Shown here piece after piece: positions 39,706-49,333 of a stretch of 64,000 bases of DNA; position 1 is the stretch's first letter; every line of letters starts with the position of its first letter. The stretch comes from Stutzerimonas nitrititolerans (lineage in GTDB: Bacteria; Pseudomonadota; Gammaproteobacteria; Pseudomonadales; Pseudomonadaceae). The notes under the pieces are model-generated. The model was not told where the DNA came from. It made no database searches and was given only the letters and a program-made list of their open reading frames with translations. The DNA lies in the NCBI RefSeq assembly GCF_003696285.1, contig NZ_RFFL01000001.1, positions 248,001 through 312,000 of the forward strand. Direction: 5' to 3'. The translations under genes and the position numbers were made by a program.

Positions 39706-40413
39706 TCAGAACAGCCGCGCCAGCAGGGCGCTGACCGCGGTCTCGACCCGCAGGATGCGTTCGCCGAGCTGCACCGGCGTGAGGCCGGCTTCGGCCAGCT
39801 TCTCCACTTCGTAAGGGATCCAGCCACCTTCGGGGCCGATGGCCAGGGTCACCGGTTGCTGTACCGCGCGCGGGCAGGCCGGGAAGTCGCCGGGGTGGCC
39901 GACCAGGCCCAGGGTATCGGCGGCAAGCTGTGGCAGGCGGTCCTCGACGAAAGGCTTGAAGCGTTTCTCGACGATGATCTCCGGCAGCACCGTATCACGA
40001 GCCTGTTCGAGGCCGAGGATCAGCTGTTCGCGAATGGCAGCGGGTTCCAGGAAGGGCGTCTGCCAGAAGCTCTTTTCCACCCGATAGCTGTTGAGCAGCA
40101 CCAGCCGTGGCACGCCCATGGCGGCGACCGTCTGCAACACGCGGCGCAGCATTTTCGGGCGGGGCAGGGCCAGCAGCAGGGTGACGGGCAGTTTGGCGGG
40201 AGGCGGCTGGTCGAAGCGTACCTGCAGCTCAGCCGACGCCGTATCCAGGCGTAGCAGCCGGCCTTCGCCCATCTCGCCGCCGAGCAGGCCGACCCGCAAG
40301 GTCTCACCGACCTCGGCGCGGTGGACCTCCTGCAAATGCCTGAGCCTGCGACCAGTCAGGATGACCCGGTCGGCGGCGACGAAGTCCGCCGCCTCCAGCA
40401 GCAACAGGTTCAA
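39706..40413 (-). CDS. rsmE: 16S rRNA (uracil1498-N3)-methyltransferase
   Basis: SPOUT methyltransferase that modifies U1498 in 16S rRNA. The 235-residue product has the N-terminal PUA-like domain ([21 protein letters not shown]) and the SPOUT knot with [20 protein letters not shown] and [20 protein letters not shown], then [17 protein letters not shown]. It starts at a TTG that overlaps the tatC stop (TTGA), which gives the expected [11 protein letters not shown] start; no in-frame ATG is close. Confidence 0.9.
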   Translation of the reverse strand: MNLLLLEAADFVAADRVILTGRRLRHLQEVHRAEVGETLRVGLLGGEMGEGRLLRLDTASAELQVRFDQPPPAKLPVTLLLALPRPKMLRRVLQTVAAMGVPRLVLLNSYRVEKSFWQTPFLEPAAIREQLILGLEQARDTVLPEIIVEKRFKPFVEDRLPQLAADTLGLVGHPGDFPACPRAVQQPVTLAIGPEGGWIPYEVEKLAEAGLTPVQLGERILRVETAVSALLARLF

Positions 40414-41210
40414 GGGCGCGAGACGGGCGGCTGGTCGCGCTCGGGCTTGTCTTCGTCGGCATCGCCGCGAAACCCAGCCTCGCGCTTGCTGACCATGCTG
40501 CCGCAGATCACACCGGCTTCGAACAGCAGCCACATCGGCACGGCGAGCAGGGTTTGCGAGAACACGTCGGGCGGAGTCAGCACCATGCCGACCACGAAGC
40601 AGCCGACGACGACGTAGGGCCTGCTCTTGCGCAGGGTTGCCACGTCGACGATGCCGACCCAGATCAGCAGAAAGGTCGCCACCGGGATCTCGAAGGCCAC
40701 GCCGAAGGCGAAGAACAGCGTGAGCACGAAATCCAGGTATTGGCCGATGTCGGTCATCATCTCGACGCCTTCGGGCGTCACGCTGGCGAAGAACCCGAAC
40801 ATGATCGGGAAGACCACGAAATAGGCGAACGCCATGCCGGCGTAGAACAGGATGATGCTGGAAATCAGCAAGGGTACGGCGATGCGCTTCTCATGCTTGT
40901 ACAGGCCGGGGGCAATGAAGCCCCAGATCTGGTGCAGGATGATCGGCATCGACAGGAACAGCGCCACCATCAGCGTCAGCTTGAACGGCGTCAGGAACGG
41001 CGAGGCGACGCCGGTGGCGATCATGGTCGCCCCTTCCGGCAGGTAGGCGCGCAGCGGCGCGGCCACCAGCGCATAGATCTGTTGCGAGAAGTAGAACAAC
41101 CCGGCGAACAGCAGCACGATCGCTACCACGCAGCGCATCAGGCGTTTGCGCAGTTCGGTCAGGTGAGCGATCAGCGGCATTTCCTGATCGTTGCTAGCGT
41201 GTTTGCTCAT
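40410..41210 (-). CDS. tatC: Sec-independent protein translocase TatC
   Basis: Core receptor of the Tat pathway for folded proteins. The 266-residue protein has six membrane helices and the conserved [15 protein letters not shown] start, [21 protein letters not shown], and [18 protein letters not shown] with the functional Glu. The C-terminal tail is charged. It starts 4 bp inside the end of tatB and is followed by rsmE, the P. aeruginosa order. Confidence 0.96.
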   Translation of the reverse strand: MSKHASNDQEMPLIAHLTELRKRLMRCVVAIVLLFAGLFYFSQQIYALVAAPLRAYLPEGATMIATGVASPFLTPFKLTLMVALFLSMPIILHQIWGFIAPGLYKHEKRIAVPLLISSIILFYAGMAFAYFVVFPIMFGFFASVTPEGVEMMTDIGQYLDFVLTLFFAFGVAFEIPVATFLLIWVGIVDVATLRKSRPYVVVGCFVVGMVLTPPDVFSQTLLAVPMWLLFEAGVICGSMVSKREAGFRGDADEDKPERDQPPVSRP

Positions 41211-41566
41211 GGTTCAGGCGATCTGTCCGGGTTGGAAGCTGGGGCTGGTTCGGGGGCGGGTTTGGTCACTTCCGTCGTTGCCGGGCGAGCGTCACTGGAG
41301 GCTGAGGGCGAGGGCGGCATGATGCTTTCCTTCATCGCCTTCATTTCCTTTTCGAGGTCGAGAATGCGCTCGTTGTGCAGTTGGCGGCGAATCTCGTCCG
41401 CGCCGATTTCCCGTTCGACCTCGGCCTTGATGTTGCTGAAGCTGCGCTTCAAGCGGCCGACCCACAATCCGGTCGTGCGCACTGCGCCGGGCAAACGCTC
41501 GGGGCCGAGCACGACCAAGGCCACCAGCCCCACCAGGAGCAGCTCCGTGAAACCGATATCGAACAT
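41207..41566 (-). CDS. tatB: Sec-independent protein translocase TatB
   Basis: Substrate-binding partner of TatC. The N-terminal helix and hinge [20 protein letters not shown] then GPERLP are diagnostic, followed by an amphipathic helix ([20 protein letters not shown]) and a Pro/Ala/Ser-rich tail. 119 residues. Three bases separate it from tatA. Confidence 0.95.
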   Translation of the reverse strand: MFDIGFTELLLVGLVALVVLGPERLPGAVRTTGLWVGRLKRSFSNIKAEVEREIGADEIRRQLHNERILDLEKEMKAMKESIMPPSPSASSDARPATTEVTKPAPEPAPASNPDRSPEP

Positions 41567-41569
41567 GCC

Positions 41570-41800
41570 TCAGTTCTTCTTGGTCGGGTCTTCGACCTTG
41601 CGGGCTTCGGCATCGATGGTGTGGCTCTGCTTCTCTTCGACGCCGGGCTTCTCTTCATCGGTGCCCATCGACTTGCGGAAACCCTTGATCGCGTCGCCCA
41701 GGTCCGAGCCCAGGCCCTTGAGGCGCTTGGTGCCGAACAGCATGATCACGATCAGCAGGATGATCAGGAGTTGCCAGACGCTAATTCCACCCAAACCCAT
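41570..41800 (-). CDS. tatA: Sec-independent protein translocase TatA
   Basis: Pore-forming subunit of the Tat system. The membrane helix [20 protein letters not shown] followed by [20 protein letters not shown] is the TatA pattern (FGTKRL hinge). 76 residues with a charged tail ending EDPTKKN. First gene of tatABC; hisE lies 21 bp upstream, so the his and tat genes are probably read together. Confidence 0.95.
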   Translation of the reverse strand: MGLGGISVWQLLIILLIVIMLFGTKRLKGLGSDLGDAIKGFRKSMGTDEEKPGVEEKQSHTIDAEARKVEDPTKKN

Positions 41801-41821
41801 GGTGCTACCTCCGAAAATGAA

Positions 41822-42154
41822 TCAGTTGTGCGGGCGTGCGGCTTTTTCCGCATGTCCGGAAAGACCGAAACGCCGGTCCAGTTCGTCCAGTACCGCCTGC
41901 GGGTGCTGACCGAGTGCGGCCAGCATGACCAGACTGTGAAACCACAGATCGGCGGTTTCGTAGATCAGCTCGTGGGCGTCGCCGCTCGTGGCGGCGTCCT
42001 TGGCCGCAAGGATGGTTTCCACCGACTCCTCGCCGACCTTTTCCAGAATCTTGTTCAGGCCCTTGTGGTACAGGCTGGCCACGTAGGAACTGTCCGGCTC
42101 GGCGCCCTTGCGGGCTTCCAGCACCTCGGCCAGGCGGGCGAAGGTTTCACTCAT
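41822..42154 (-). CDS. hisE: Phosphoribosyl-ATP pyrophosphatase
   Basis: Second step of histidine synthesis, hydrolysing phosphoribosyl-ATP to phosphoribosyl-AMP. The 110-residue protein has the all-alpha NTP pyrophosphatase motif: [31 protein letters not shown] and [17 protein letters not shown], with the metal-binding Glu/Asp residues. It overlaps the end of hisI by 8 bp. In many other bacteria HisI and HisE are fused; here they are separate. Confidence 0.95.
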   Translation of the reverse strand: MSETFARLAEVLEARKGAEPDSSYVASLYHKGLNKILEKVGEESVETILAAKDAATSGDAHELIYETADLWFHSLVMLAALGQHPQAVLDELDRRFGLSGHAEKAARPHN

Positions 42155-42542
42155 GCTTGTGCTCCGCATAGATGGCGTGCGGGTCCTTGAGGACCGGCTC
42201 GACGGTTTTCCATTCGCCATTCTCGAACACGCGGTAGAAGCAGCTCTCCCGCCCGGTATGGCAGGCGATGCCGCCCAGTTGCTCGACCAGCAGCACGATC
42301 ACGTCGGCATCGCAGTCCAGGCGCAGTTCATGCAGCTTCTGGATGTGCCCCGATTCCTCGCCCTTGCGCCACAGCTTGCCGCGCGAGCGCGACCAGTAGA
42401 TGGCGCGGTTTTCCTGCGCGGTCAGCGCCAGCGCTTCGCGGTTCATCCAGGCCATCATCAGGATGCGCCCGGTCTTGTGGTCCTGGGCGATCGCCGGGAC
42501 CAGGCCATCGGCGTTCCAGTTGATTTTGTCCAGCCAGTTCAT
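42147..42542 (-). CDS. hisI: Phosphoribosyl-AMP cyclohydrolase
   Basis: Third step of histidine synthesis, opening the adenine ring of phosphoribosyl-AMP. The 131-residue protein has [31 protein letters not shown], the metal site LDCDAD and the zinc cysteine motif [12 protein letters not shown]. Starts at [14 protein letters not shown]. Confidence 0.96.
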   Translation of the reverse strand: MNWLDKINWNADGLVPAIAQDHKTGRILMMAWMNREALALTAQENRAIYWSRSRGKLWRKGEESGHIQKLHELRLDCDADVIVLLVEQLGGIACHTGRESCFYRVFENGEWKTVEPVLKDPHAIYAEHKHE

Positions 42543-42591
42543 CGGCTTCTCCGTACAGTGCGACAAGTTTGCCAGCCTCGCAGACCGCTGG

Positions 42592-44202
42592 CTATCGGCG
42601 TACGACGATGAACAGGCCGGCCACGAGCATCAACCAGGCTGGCCAGGTGGCGGCGGCGGTGAAAGTCTCGGCCCCGGCGGCCAGCACTCCGCCCCCACCG
42701 AGCAGCGCTGCGCCAATCAGTCGCAGCGACCAGCCGTGGTGGCGCTCGCGCCAGGGGGGCGCGGGGTTGTTGGCATGGGGCTGCGACATGTGTTCGAGCA
42801 TCTCGCGGGCCATACCGGCCAGGTGCGGTATCTGCTCGATCTGGCCCTGCACGTTCTTCAGCAGCTGCCTGGGGCTCATGCGCTCGCGCATCCAGCGCTC
42901 GAGATACGGCTGGCCGGTGCTCCACAGATCCAGGTCCGGATACAGCTCGCGGCCCAGACCCTCGATATTGAGCAGGGTCTTCTGCAGCAGCACCAGCTGC
43001 GGTTGCACTTCCATGTTGAAGCGCCGTGCCACCTGGAACAGCCGGACCAGCAGCTGACCGAAGGAGATGTCCTTCAGCGGCTTCTCGAAGATCGGCTCGC
43101 ACACGGTACGGATCGCCGCCTCGAACTCGTTGACCTTGGTTTCCGCCGGCACCCAGCCCGAATCGATGTGCAGCTGCGCCACCTTGCGGTAGTCGCGCTT
43201 GAAGAAGGCCATCAGGTTGCGCGCCAGGTAATCCTGGTCTTCCGGCGTGAGGCTGCCGACGATGCCGAAGTCCACCGCGATGTACTGCGGGTTCCACGGC
43301 TGCTGGGTGCTGACGAAGATGTTGCCGGGGTGCATGTCGGCGTGGAAGAAGCTGTCGCGGAAGACCTGGGTGAAGAAAATCTCCACGCCGCGTTCGGCGA
43401 GTTGCTTCATGTCGGTGCGCTGTTCGGTCAGCCTGGCCATGTCGGTGACCGGCACGCCGTAGATGCGCTCCATCACCAGCACCTGCGGGCGGCAGTAATC
43501 CCAGTAGATCTGCGGCACGTAGAGCAGCGGCGAATTCTGGAAGTTGCGCCTGAGCTGGCTGGCGTTGGCGGCCTCGCGCAGCAGGTCGAGTTCGTCGTAG
43601 ATGGTCTTGGCGTAGTCCTCGACCACCTCCACCAGGTGCAGGCGACGGGCATCGATGGACGCACGCTCGGCGGTCTTGGCCAGCAGGAACAGCCAGGCCA
43701 GGTCCTGGCTGATGATCGGCTTGAGATTGGGCCGCACCACCTTGACCACCACTTCCTCGCCGCTGCGCAGCTTCGCCGCATGCACCTGAGCCACCGACGC
43801 GGAGGCCAGCGGCTTGCTGTCGAAGCGGGCGAACACTTCGCCCACCGGCGCACCCAGCTGGCGCTCGATCAGGGTGGTGGCCATGGCCGAGTCGAAGGGC
43901 GGTACGCGATCCTGCAGCATCGCCAGCTCTTCGGCGATGTCCAGCGGCAGCAGGTCCCGGCGGGTAGAGAGAATCTGGCCGAACTTGATGAAGATCGGCC
44001 CCAGGCCTTCCAGCGCCAGGCGCAGGCGCGCGCCGCGCGACAGCGTGCTGCGTCGCCGAGGCAACCAGCGCCAGGGCAGCAGATAACTGGTCGCGCGCAG
44101 CCACCAGGGCATCGGCAGGTCGAGGATGATGTCGTCCAGGCGGTAGCGGATCACCACCAGCAGGATGCGGAACAGGCGGCGGGTGGCGGCGAACAGCTTC
44201 AT
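42592..44202 (-). CDS. ubiB: Ubiquinone biosynthesis kinase-like protein UbiB
   Basis: ABC1/ADCK atypical kinase-like ATPase required for ubiquinone synthesis. The 536-residue protein has the family-specific KxGQ region ([20 protein letters not shown]), the alanine-rich loop [21 protein letters not shown] lysine, [11 protein letters not shown] and VDFGIVGSL (DFG-like). Two C-terminal membrane helices end in [10 protein letters not shown]. The long open frame upstream is rejected; the ATG overlaps the end of ubiJ by 4 bp. Confidence 0.95.
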   Translation of the reverse strand: MKLFAATRRLFRILLVVIRYRLDDIILDLPMPWWLRATSYLLPWRWLPRRRSTLSRGARLRLALEGLGPIFIKFGQILSTRRDLLPLDIAEELAMLQDRVPPFDSAMATTLIERQLGAPVGEVFARFDSKPLASASVAQVHAAKLRSGEEVVVKVVRPNLKPIISQDLAWLFLLAKTAERASIDARRLHLVEVVEDYAKTIYDELDLLREAANASQLRRNFQNSPLLYVPQIYWDYCRPQVLVMERIYGVPVTDMARLTEQRTDMKQLAERGVEIFFTQVFRDSFFHADMHPGNIFVSTQQPWNPQYIAVDFGIVGSLTPEDQDYLARNLMAFFKRDYRKVAQLHIDSGWVPAETKVNEFEAAIRTVCEPIFEKPLKDISFGQLLVRLFQVARRFNMEVQPQLVLLQKTLLNIEGLGRELYPDLDLWSTGQPYLERWMRERMSPRQLLKNVQGQIEQIPHLAGMAREMLEHMSQPHANNPAPPWRERHHGWSLRLIGAALLGGGGVLAAGAETFTAAATWPAWLMLVAGLFIVVRR

Positions 44203-44822
44203 TCGGCTTGATCTGGTTTCAGGGAGTGGGCGAGGCGTTCGACGCGGGCCTCGAGTCGGTCGAGAACCAGCTTGAGCCGGTCGAGTTCGGCAAAACGGGC
44301 TTCGGCTTCGTTGGTGCCGACCAGGGTCTGTGATTCCTCGTTGAGGTAGTCGGACAGGTCCTGGCGCAGGCTGTCGCTGCTTTGTCTGAGCCAGGCGGAG
44401 GAGCTGCGCAGGCCGGAACCGAGCAACTGGGTGCCGACCGGTCCGAGCCAGCGCGACACTTCGTATTCCCAGTCCAGTTCCAGATCCTGCAGCACTTCGG
44501 CAAGGTGCATCAGCAGGGCGCTGTCGCCGTCGATCTCGACTTCCGGGCCGTGCAGCACGGCGGTCTTGTTGCGGCTCGCGGCCAGGCGCGCCAGGCTGGC
44601 TGCCGGCGCGCGCAGGCGGCAATCGGCATCGCTGCCCCAGTCGGTCGCCAGCCGCAGGCCTTCGTCATCGGCCAGTACGAACAGGCGCCAGGCCGGCGCC
44701 GTGCAGTCGATCTCGATGACGCGACCGCTCAGCCGCGCCAGCCGCGGCAGGGCGGTCGGGTCGAGGCTGAGCACGCGGTTGATGCCGCGTTCGGCTGCGG
44801 CCAGCACGGCGAGCTGCAGCAT
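44199..44822 (-). CDS. ubiJ: Ubiquinone biosynthesis accessory factor UbiJ
   Basis: A 207-residue protein with an N-terminal SCP2 lipid-binding domain ([20 protein letters not shown] ... SLARLAAS) and a C-terminal coiled coil ([20 protein letters not shown]), which is the UbiJ layout. It organises the Ubi complex around its lipid substrate. It overlaps ubiE by one base (TGATG) and ubiB by four, so ubiE-ubiJ-ubiB is one coupled unit. Confidence 0.92.
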   Translation of the reverse strand: MLQLAVLAAAERGINRVLSLDPTALPRLARLSGRVIEIDCTAPAWRLFVLADDEGLRLATDWGSDADCRLRAPAASLARLAASRNKTAVLHGPEVEIDGDSALLMHLAEVLQDLELDWEYEVSRWLGPVGTQLLGSGLRSSSAWLRQSSDSLRQDLSDYLNEESQTLVGTNEAEARFAELDRLKLVLDRLEARVERLAHSLKPDQAE

Positions 44823-45592
44823 CAGGGCTTGATGCCGCGATGCAGGGCGACGATGCCGCCGGTCATGTTGTGATAGGTCACGCGCTCGAAACCGGCGTCG
44901 GCCATCATGCCCTTGAGGGTTTCCTGGTCCGGGTGCATGCGGATCGACTCGGCCAGGTAGCGGTAGCTGTCGGCATCGTTGGTGATCAGCTTGCCCATCA
45001 TCGGCAGCAGGCTGAACGAGTAGGCATCGTAGGCCTTGGAGAACAGCTGGTTGGTGGGCTTGGAGAATTCCAGCACCAGCAGCCGTCCGCCCGGCTTGAG
45101 CACCCGCAGCATCGAGGCGATGGCGTCTTCCTTGTGGGTGACGTTGCGCAGGCCGAAGGCGATGGTGACCACGTCGAAGTGATTGTCCGGGAAGGGCAGC
45201 TTCTCGGCGTCGGCCTGGACGAAGCTGATGTTGCCCGCCACGCCCTTGTCCAGCAGCTTGTCGCGACCGACCTTGAGCATCGAGGCGTTGATGTCGGCCA
45301 GCACCACTTCGCCGGTGGGGCCGACGATGCGCGAGAATTGCCGCGCCAGATCGCCCGTGCCGCCGGCGATGTCCAGCACGCGGTTGCCGTGGCGCACGCC
45401 GGACAGCTCGATGGTGAAGCGCTTCCAGAGCCGGTGGATACCGCCGGACATCAGGTCGTTCATCAGGTCGTACTTGGCGGCTACCGAATGGAAGACTTCG
45501 GCTACCTTGTGGGCTTTTTCGCTCTCCGGCACGTTCTTGTAGCCGAAGTGGGTGATGGGTTCTGCGTCATGCTCTTTGCGAGGATCGGTCAT
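44822..45592 (-). CDS. ubiE: Ubiquinone/menaquinone C-methyltransferase UbiE
   Basis: SAM-dependent methylation of 2-polyprenyl-6-methoxy-1,4-benzoquinol (and demethylmenaquinone). The 256-residue protein has [20 protein letters not shown], the SAM motif [26 protein letters not shown] and the C-terminal [14 protein letters not shown]. Start at [19 protein letters not shown]. First gene of the ubi unit. Confidence 0.96.
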   Translation of the reverse strand: MTDPRKEHDAEPITHFGYKNVPESEKAHKVAEVFHSVAAKYDLMNDLMSGGIHRLWKRFTIELSGVRHGNRVLDIAGGTGDLARQFSRIVGPTGEVVLADINASMLKVGRDKLLDKGVAGNISFVQADAEKLPFPDNHFDVVTIAFGLRNVTHKEDAIASMLRVLKPGGRLLVLEFSKPTNQLFSKAYDAYSFSLLPMMGKLITNDADSYRYLAESIRMHPDQETLKGMMADAGFERVTYHNMTGGIVALHRGIKP

Positions 45593-45746
45593 GTCACTGT
45601 CACCGGAAGAATGTGCGGGGCATTCTAAACCTAAAAGGCGGCGGTGAGCTTCAAGCGGCAAGCCTCGAGAAGATTTGTCCCGGGGCGTTCGGCTTCCATC
45701 GTGCGGATTGGCGCTTGCCAGACCCGTCGCCGAGTGCGCTCCTCGT

Positions 45747-46615
45747 TCAACGCTGATTCCGTTCCAGGAAATCCCGCGACAGGCGCGCCACTTCATCGAG
45801 GTGGGTTTCCAGCAGCCAATGGCCGCCATCCTCGAACAGGTGCAACTCGGCGTTCGGCAGGTCGCGCAGGTAGGCCCGTGCCGACCCTTCGGGCATGTAG
45901 CCGTCGCGAGGGCCCCAGACGATCAGGGTGGGAGGCTGGTGGTCGCGCAGGTCGCCTGGTAGCGGGGAAACCAGGCCAGGTTCTCCTTGAGCCCCGCGAT
46001 CACCTGCACCGCGATTTCCTTGCGGCGCGGCGACATGAGCGCCCAATGCAGGTGCCAGAGATCCGGCGGGATGCGTTCGGCCAGTTCCGGCTCCACTTCG
46101 TTGAGAAACTCCTCCTCGAAGCCTTCGAGGCTGACCGCGTCGGCCAGCCCGGCGCGCGCCTGCGGGGTCGGGTTGGCGAAGAAGCGTTGCAGCGCGGCGT
46201 ACTTGGGTCCCAGTTGGTCTTCGTAGATGTCGCCGTTCTGCACGATCAGCGCGGTAATGCGCTGCGGCTGGGCGATGGCCAGGCGCAGGCCGATCTGCGA
46301 ACCGAAGTCGTGCAGGTAGAGCGCGAAGCGCTCGATGCCCAGGTGGCGGGTGAAGCGCTCGAGAAAATCGGCATAGCCATCGAAATCGTAGGCGAAGTCG
46401 TCCGGCGTCGCGCTGTAGCCGCAGCCTGGGAAATCCGGCGCGAGCAGCCGCCAGCGGTCGGCAAGCAACGGCATGAGGCCCCTGAATTCATAGGACGAGC
46501 AAGGGTAACCGTGAGGCAGTAGCACGACAGGCGCGTCCTGCGGCTCGGCGGCGCGGTAGAAGATGTCGATGCCGTCGAGATCGAGACGGTGGTGGGTAAC
46601 ATGGCAGACGGGCAT
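45747..46615 (-). pseudogene. Alpha/beta hydrolase (haloalkane dehalogenase-like), frameshifted
   Basis: The N-terminal 220 or so residues read cleanly from MPVCHVTHHRLDLDGIDIFY through [28 protein letters not shown] and [14 protein letters not shown], where an Asp takes the nucleophile place as in haloalkane dehalogenases. After WFPRYQA the frame runs into an early stop, while the missing end ([20 protein letters not shown] ... [12 protein letters not shown]) continues in another frame. A single lost base near 45955-45965 explains this. Both catalytic ends remain intact, so decay is recent or the base is a sequencing error. Confidence 0.8.
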
Positions 46616-46764
46616 GGCTGGGCTCCGGTAGTCGCAGGTGATGGGCGATTGACTACGTTCGAACCTGAGCTTTGACCGCGTGCGTGTCGGCGCGCTCGTC
46701 GTTTCCGCTGCCACTGGGCGGGAAAGGTCAGGGGTGGCTGCCATGCAACGCAGCCGAGCCACCC

Positions 46765-47139
46765 TCAAAGCATCAGCTTGACCGCCGAGATATCCGGGTC
46801 GCGGGATTTGCCAGCTTCGGCCAGGGCCTGGAGATAGTCGTCCCAGAGTGACTGCTGGTTGCGCGACAGATGGTCGAGGTATTCCCAGCTGTAGAGGCCG
46901 CTGTCATGGCCGTCGCTGAAGGTCAGTTTCAGCGCGTACTGCCCGGCGGGCTCCACGCCTTCCAGCGCGACGTTGATCTTGCCGGTCTGCAGCACCGGGT
47001 TGCCGTGGCCCTGGACCTCGGCGGAGGGCGAATGCACCCGCAGGAACTCGGCCGGCAGGCTGTAGCGCTCGTTGGGGCCGTATTCCAGTTCCAGGGTTTT
47101 CGAGGCCTTGCGGAGTTTTATCTGGGTGGGGATGCGCAT
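46765..47139 (-). CDS. DUF971 (gamma-butyrobetaine hydroxylase-like N-terminal) protein
   Basis: A 124-residue protein matching DUF971: PTQIKLRKASKTLELEYGPN, YSLPAEFLRVHSPSAEVQGH and FSDGHDSGLYSWEYLDHLS. The fold is that of the N-terminal domain of gamma-butyrobetaine hydroxylase, and members occur near Fe-S or hslVU genes. Function unknown. It lies 81 bp downstream of hslU, as in P. aeruginosa (near PA5055). Confidence 0.85.
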   Translation of the reverse strand: MRIPTQIKLRKASKTLELEYGPNERYSLPAEFLRVHSPSAEVQGHGNPVLQTGKINVALEGVEPAGQYALKLTFSDGHDSGLYSWEYLDHLSRNQQSLWDDYLQALAEAGKSRDPDISAVKLML

Positions 47140-47154
47140 GAGAAAAACCGAAAA

Positions 47155-47212
47155 GAGGCTGGGGGCTGGGAGGCTGAACGACGGACGCTTTTTCGTCCAG
47201 CCTCCAGCCTCT
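47155..47212 (-). terminator. Terminator-like inverted repeat after hslU
   Basis: GAGGCTGG at 47155 and further copies up to 47178 pair with CCAGCCTCCAGCCTC at 47198-47212. Several GGCTGGG/GGAGGCTG units give alternative stems. Because it lies between the hslU stop and the DUF971 start, it probably ends the hslVU transcript; there is no long T run on the minus strand. Confidence 0.45.
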
Positions 47213-47219
47213 TCACCGG

Positions 47220-48563
47220 TTAAAGGATGTACCGCGAAAGATCCTCGTCTGCCGCCAGCTCGCCCAGGTGCTCGTTGACGTAGGCGGTGTCGATGCGGAT
47301 CGGCTCGCCGTTCTGCTGGCCGGCCAGGTCGCCGGCGCTGAAGGAGACTTCCTCCAGCAGGCGTTCGAGCAGGGTGTGCAGGCGGCGCGCGCCGATGTTC
47401 TCGGTCTTCTCGTTGACCTGCCAGGCGATCTCGGCCAGGCGCTTGATGCCATCGGCGGCGAACTCGATATGCAGCCCTTCGGTCTTCAGCAGCTCGCGGT
47501 ACTGCTCGGTGAGCGAGGCGTGCGGCTCGCTGAGAATGCGCTCGAAGTCTTCCGGCGACAACGCCTTGAGTTCCACGCGAATCGGCAGACGGCCCTGCAG
47601 TTCAGGCACCAGGTCGCTCGGCTTGGACAGGTGGAAGGCACCGCTGGCGATGAACAGGATATGGTCGGTCTTGACCATGCCCAGCTTGGAGTTGACCGTG
47701 CTGCCCTCGATCAGCGGCAAAAGGTCGCGCTGCACACCCTCGCGGGACACGTCGGCGCCGCCGGTGTTGCCGCGCTTGGCGACCTTGTCGATTTCGTCGA
47801 TGAAGACGATGCCATGCTGTTCTACCGCTTCCAGCGCGCGGGCCTTGAGTTCTTCCTCGTTGACCAGGCGCGCGGCTTCCTCGTCGCGCACCAGCTTGAG
47901 CGCGTCCTTGATCTTCAGCTTGCGGGCTTTCTTCTTGCCCTTGCCCATGTTGGCGAAGAGGTTCTGCAGCTGGCTGGTCATCTCTTCCATGCCGGGCGGG
48001 GCCATGATCTCGACGCCGGCGGGGCTTTCGGCAACCTCGATGTCGATTTCCTTGTCGTCCAGCTGGCCTTCGCGCAGGCGCTTGCGGAACAGCTGGCGGG
48101 TGTTGGAATCGTTGCTCGGTGCCGGTTCCTCGCTGAAGCCCACCGGGCGCGCCTGGGGCAGCAGGGCGTCGAGGATGCGCTCTTCGGCGGCGTCCTCGGC
48201 GCGGTGCTGCATCTTCTGCACTTCCTGCTCGCGCAGCATCTTCAGCGCGGCGTCGGCCAGGTCGCGGATGATGGACTCGACATCGCGGCCAACATAGCCG
48301 ACCTCGGTGAACTTGGTCGCTTCCACCTTGATGAAAGGCGCGTTGGCCAACTTGGCCAGGCGGCGGGCGATCTCGGTCTTGCCGACGCCGGTGGGGCCGA
48401 TCATCAGGATGTTCTTCGGCGTGACTTCCGGGCGCAGCTCGGCCGGCAATTGCATGCGCCGCCAGCGGTTGCGCAGGGCGATGGCCACGGCGCGCTTGGC
48501 GTCGTCCTGGCCGATGATGTGGCGGTTGAGTTCGTGGACGATCTCGCGGGGCGTCATGGACAT
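47220..48563 (-). CDS. hslU: ATP-dependent protease ATPase subunit HslU
   Basis: AAA+ unfoldase of the HslUV protease, acting in the cytoplasm on proteins such as SulA. The 447-residue protein has Walker [18 protein letters not shown], the pore motif [18 protein letters not shown], the I-domain, Walker [10 protein letters not shown] and the C-terminal docking end DEDLSRYIL. Start at [20 protein letters not shown]. 26 bp after hslV. Confidence 0.97.
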   Translation of the reverse strand: MSMTPREIVHELNRHIIGQDDAKRAVAIALRNRWRRMQLPAELRPEVTPKNILMIGPTGVGKTEIARRLAKLANAPFIKVEATKFTEVGYVGRDVESIIRDLADAALKMLREQEVQKMQHRAEDAAEERILDALLPQARPVGFSEEPAPSNDSNTRQLFRKRLREGQLDDKEIDIEVAESPAGVEIMAPPGMEEMTSQLQNLFANMGKGKKKARKLKIKDALKLVRDEEAARLVNEEELKARALEAVEQHGIVFIDEIDKVAKRGNTGGADVSREGVQRDLLPLIEGSTVNSKLGMVKTDHILFIASGAFHLSKPSDLVPELQGRLPIRVELKALSPEDFERILSEPHASLTEQYRELLKTEGLHIEFAADGIKRLAEIAWQVNEKTENIGARRLHTLLERLLEEVSFSAGDLAGQQNGEPIRIDTAYVNEHLGELAADEDLSRYIL

Positions 48564-48589
48564 GTTCGGTACTCCGGAATCGGACGCGC

Positions 48590-49126
48590 TCAGACGGCGC
48601 TATCCAATTCCTCAATAGTCAGGTTCTGATTGGTGAAGACGCAGATGCTGCCGGCGATGTTCAGCGCGGTCTCGGCGATGTCCTGGGCGGACATCTCGTC
48701 TCCGCCCTTGCGCAGCAGCGCCATGGCCGCGGCCTGGGCGAAGCCGCCGCCGGAGCCCATGGCGATCAGATCGTCCTCGGGCTGCACCACGTCGCCGTTG
48801 CCGGTGATGATCAGGGATGCGTCCTTGTTGGCCACGGCGAGCATGGCTTCCAGGCGGCTCAGGGTGCGGTCGGTACGCCAGTCCTTGGCCAGTTCGACGG
48901 CGGCGCGCACCAGATGGCCCTGGTGTTTCTCCAACTGGCCCTCGAAGCGCTCGAAGAGGGTGAAGGCGTCGGCGGTGGCGCCGGCGAAACCGGCCAGCAC
49001 CTGGCCGTGGTAGAGCCGGCGGACCTTCTTGGCGTTGCCCTTCATGACGGTGTTGCCCAGGGAAACCTGGCCGTCGCCGCCCATGACGACTTTGCCGTTG
49101 CGACGTACTGAAACGATGGTGGTCAA
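48590..49126 (-). CDS. hslV: ATP-dependent protease peptidase subunit HslV
   Basis: Threonine protease subunit of HslUV. The mature protein begins [20 protein letters not shown], whose first Thr is the nucleophile. The codon directly before it is TTG, preceded at 9 bp by GGAG, so translation is taken to start at the TTG (178 residues). The ATG at 49153 would leave nine extra residues in front of the threonine that the family lacks. Other blocks: [20 protein letters not shown] and [13 protein letters not shown]-type loop ([19 protein letters not shown]). Confidence 0.94.
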   Translation of the reverse strand: MTTIVSVRRNGKVVMGGDGQVSLGNTVMKGNAKKVRRLYHGQVLAGFAGATADAFTLFERFEGQLEKHQGHLVRAAVELAKDWRTDRTLSRLEAMLAVANKDASLIITGNGDVVQPEDDLIAMGSGGGFAQAAAMALLRKGGDEMSAQDIAETALNIAGSICVFTNQNLTIEELDSAV

Positions 49127-49245
49127 GGGGGAAATCTCCACGCGGCGGGGCATCGATGCCCGAATGCGGTTGATATGGGGCAGGCGGCAAGGCTTTTCAA
49201 CCGGCCAGGTTTGCGTTGGGTGCAATCTGGCATGCACAGGATGTT

Positions 49246-49303
49246 GTAGGGCCGAACTTGTTCGGCCTTTGGCGGCTCTGTGGCCGAATGAATTCGGCCC
49301 TAC
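49246..49303. repeat. Twin-hairpin palindromic element, copy F
   Basis: A 58-bp unit beginning GTAGGGCC and ending GGCCCTAC, with inner palindromes ggccgaacttgttcggcc and ggccgaatgaattcggcc. It has the same layout as the unit at 4801-4860 and is close to full length. It lies in the 207-bp gap between the start of hslV and the end of the YdeP-type gene, where it may end the latter's transcript. Confidence 0.82.
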
Positions 49304-49333
49304 AGTACGAGGTGGGCAGGATTTTGATTGGCT

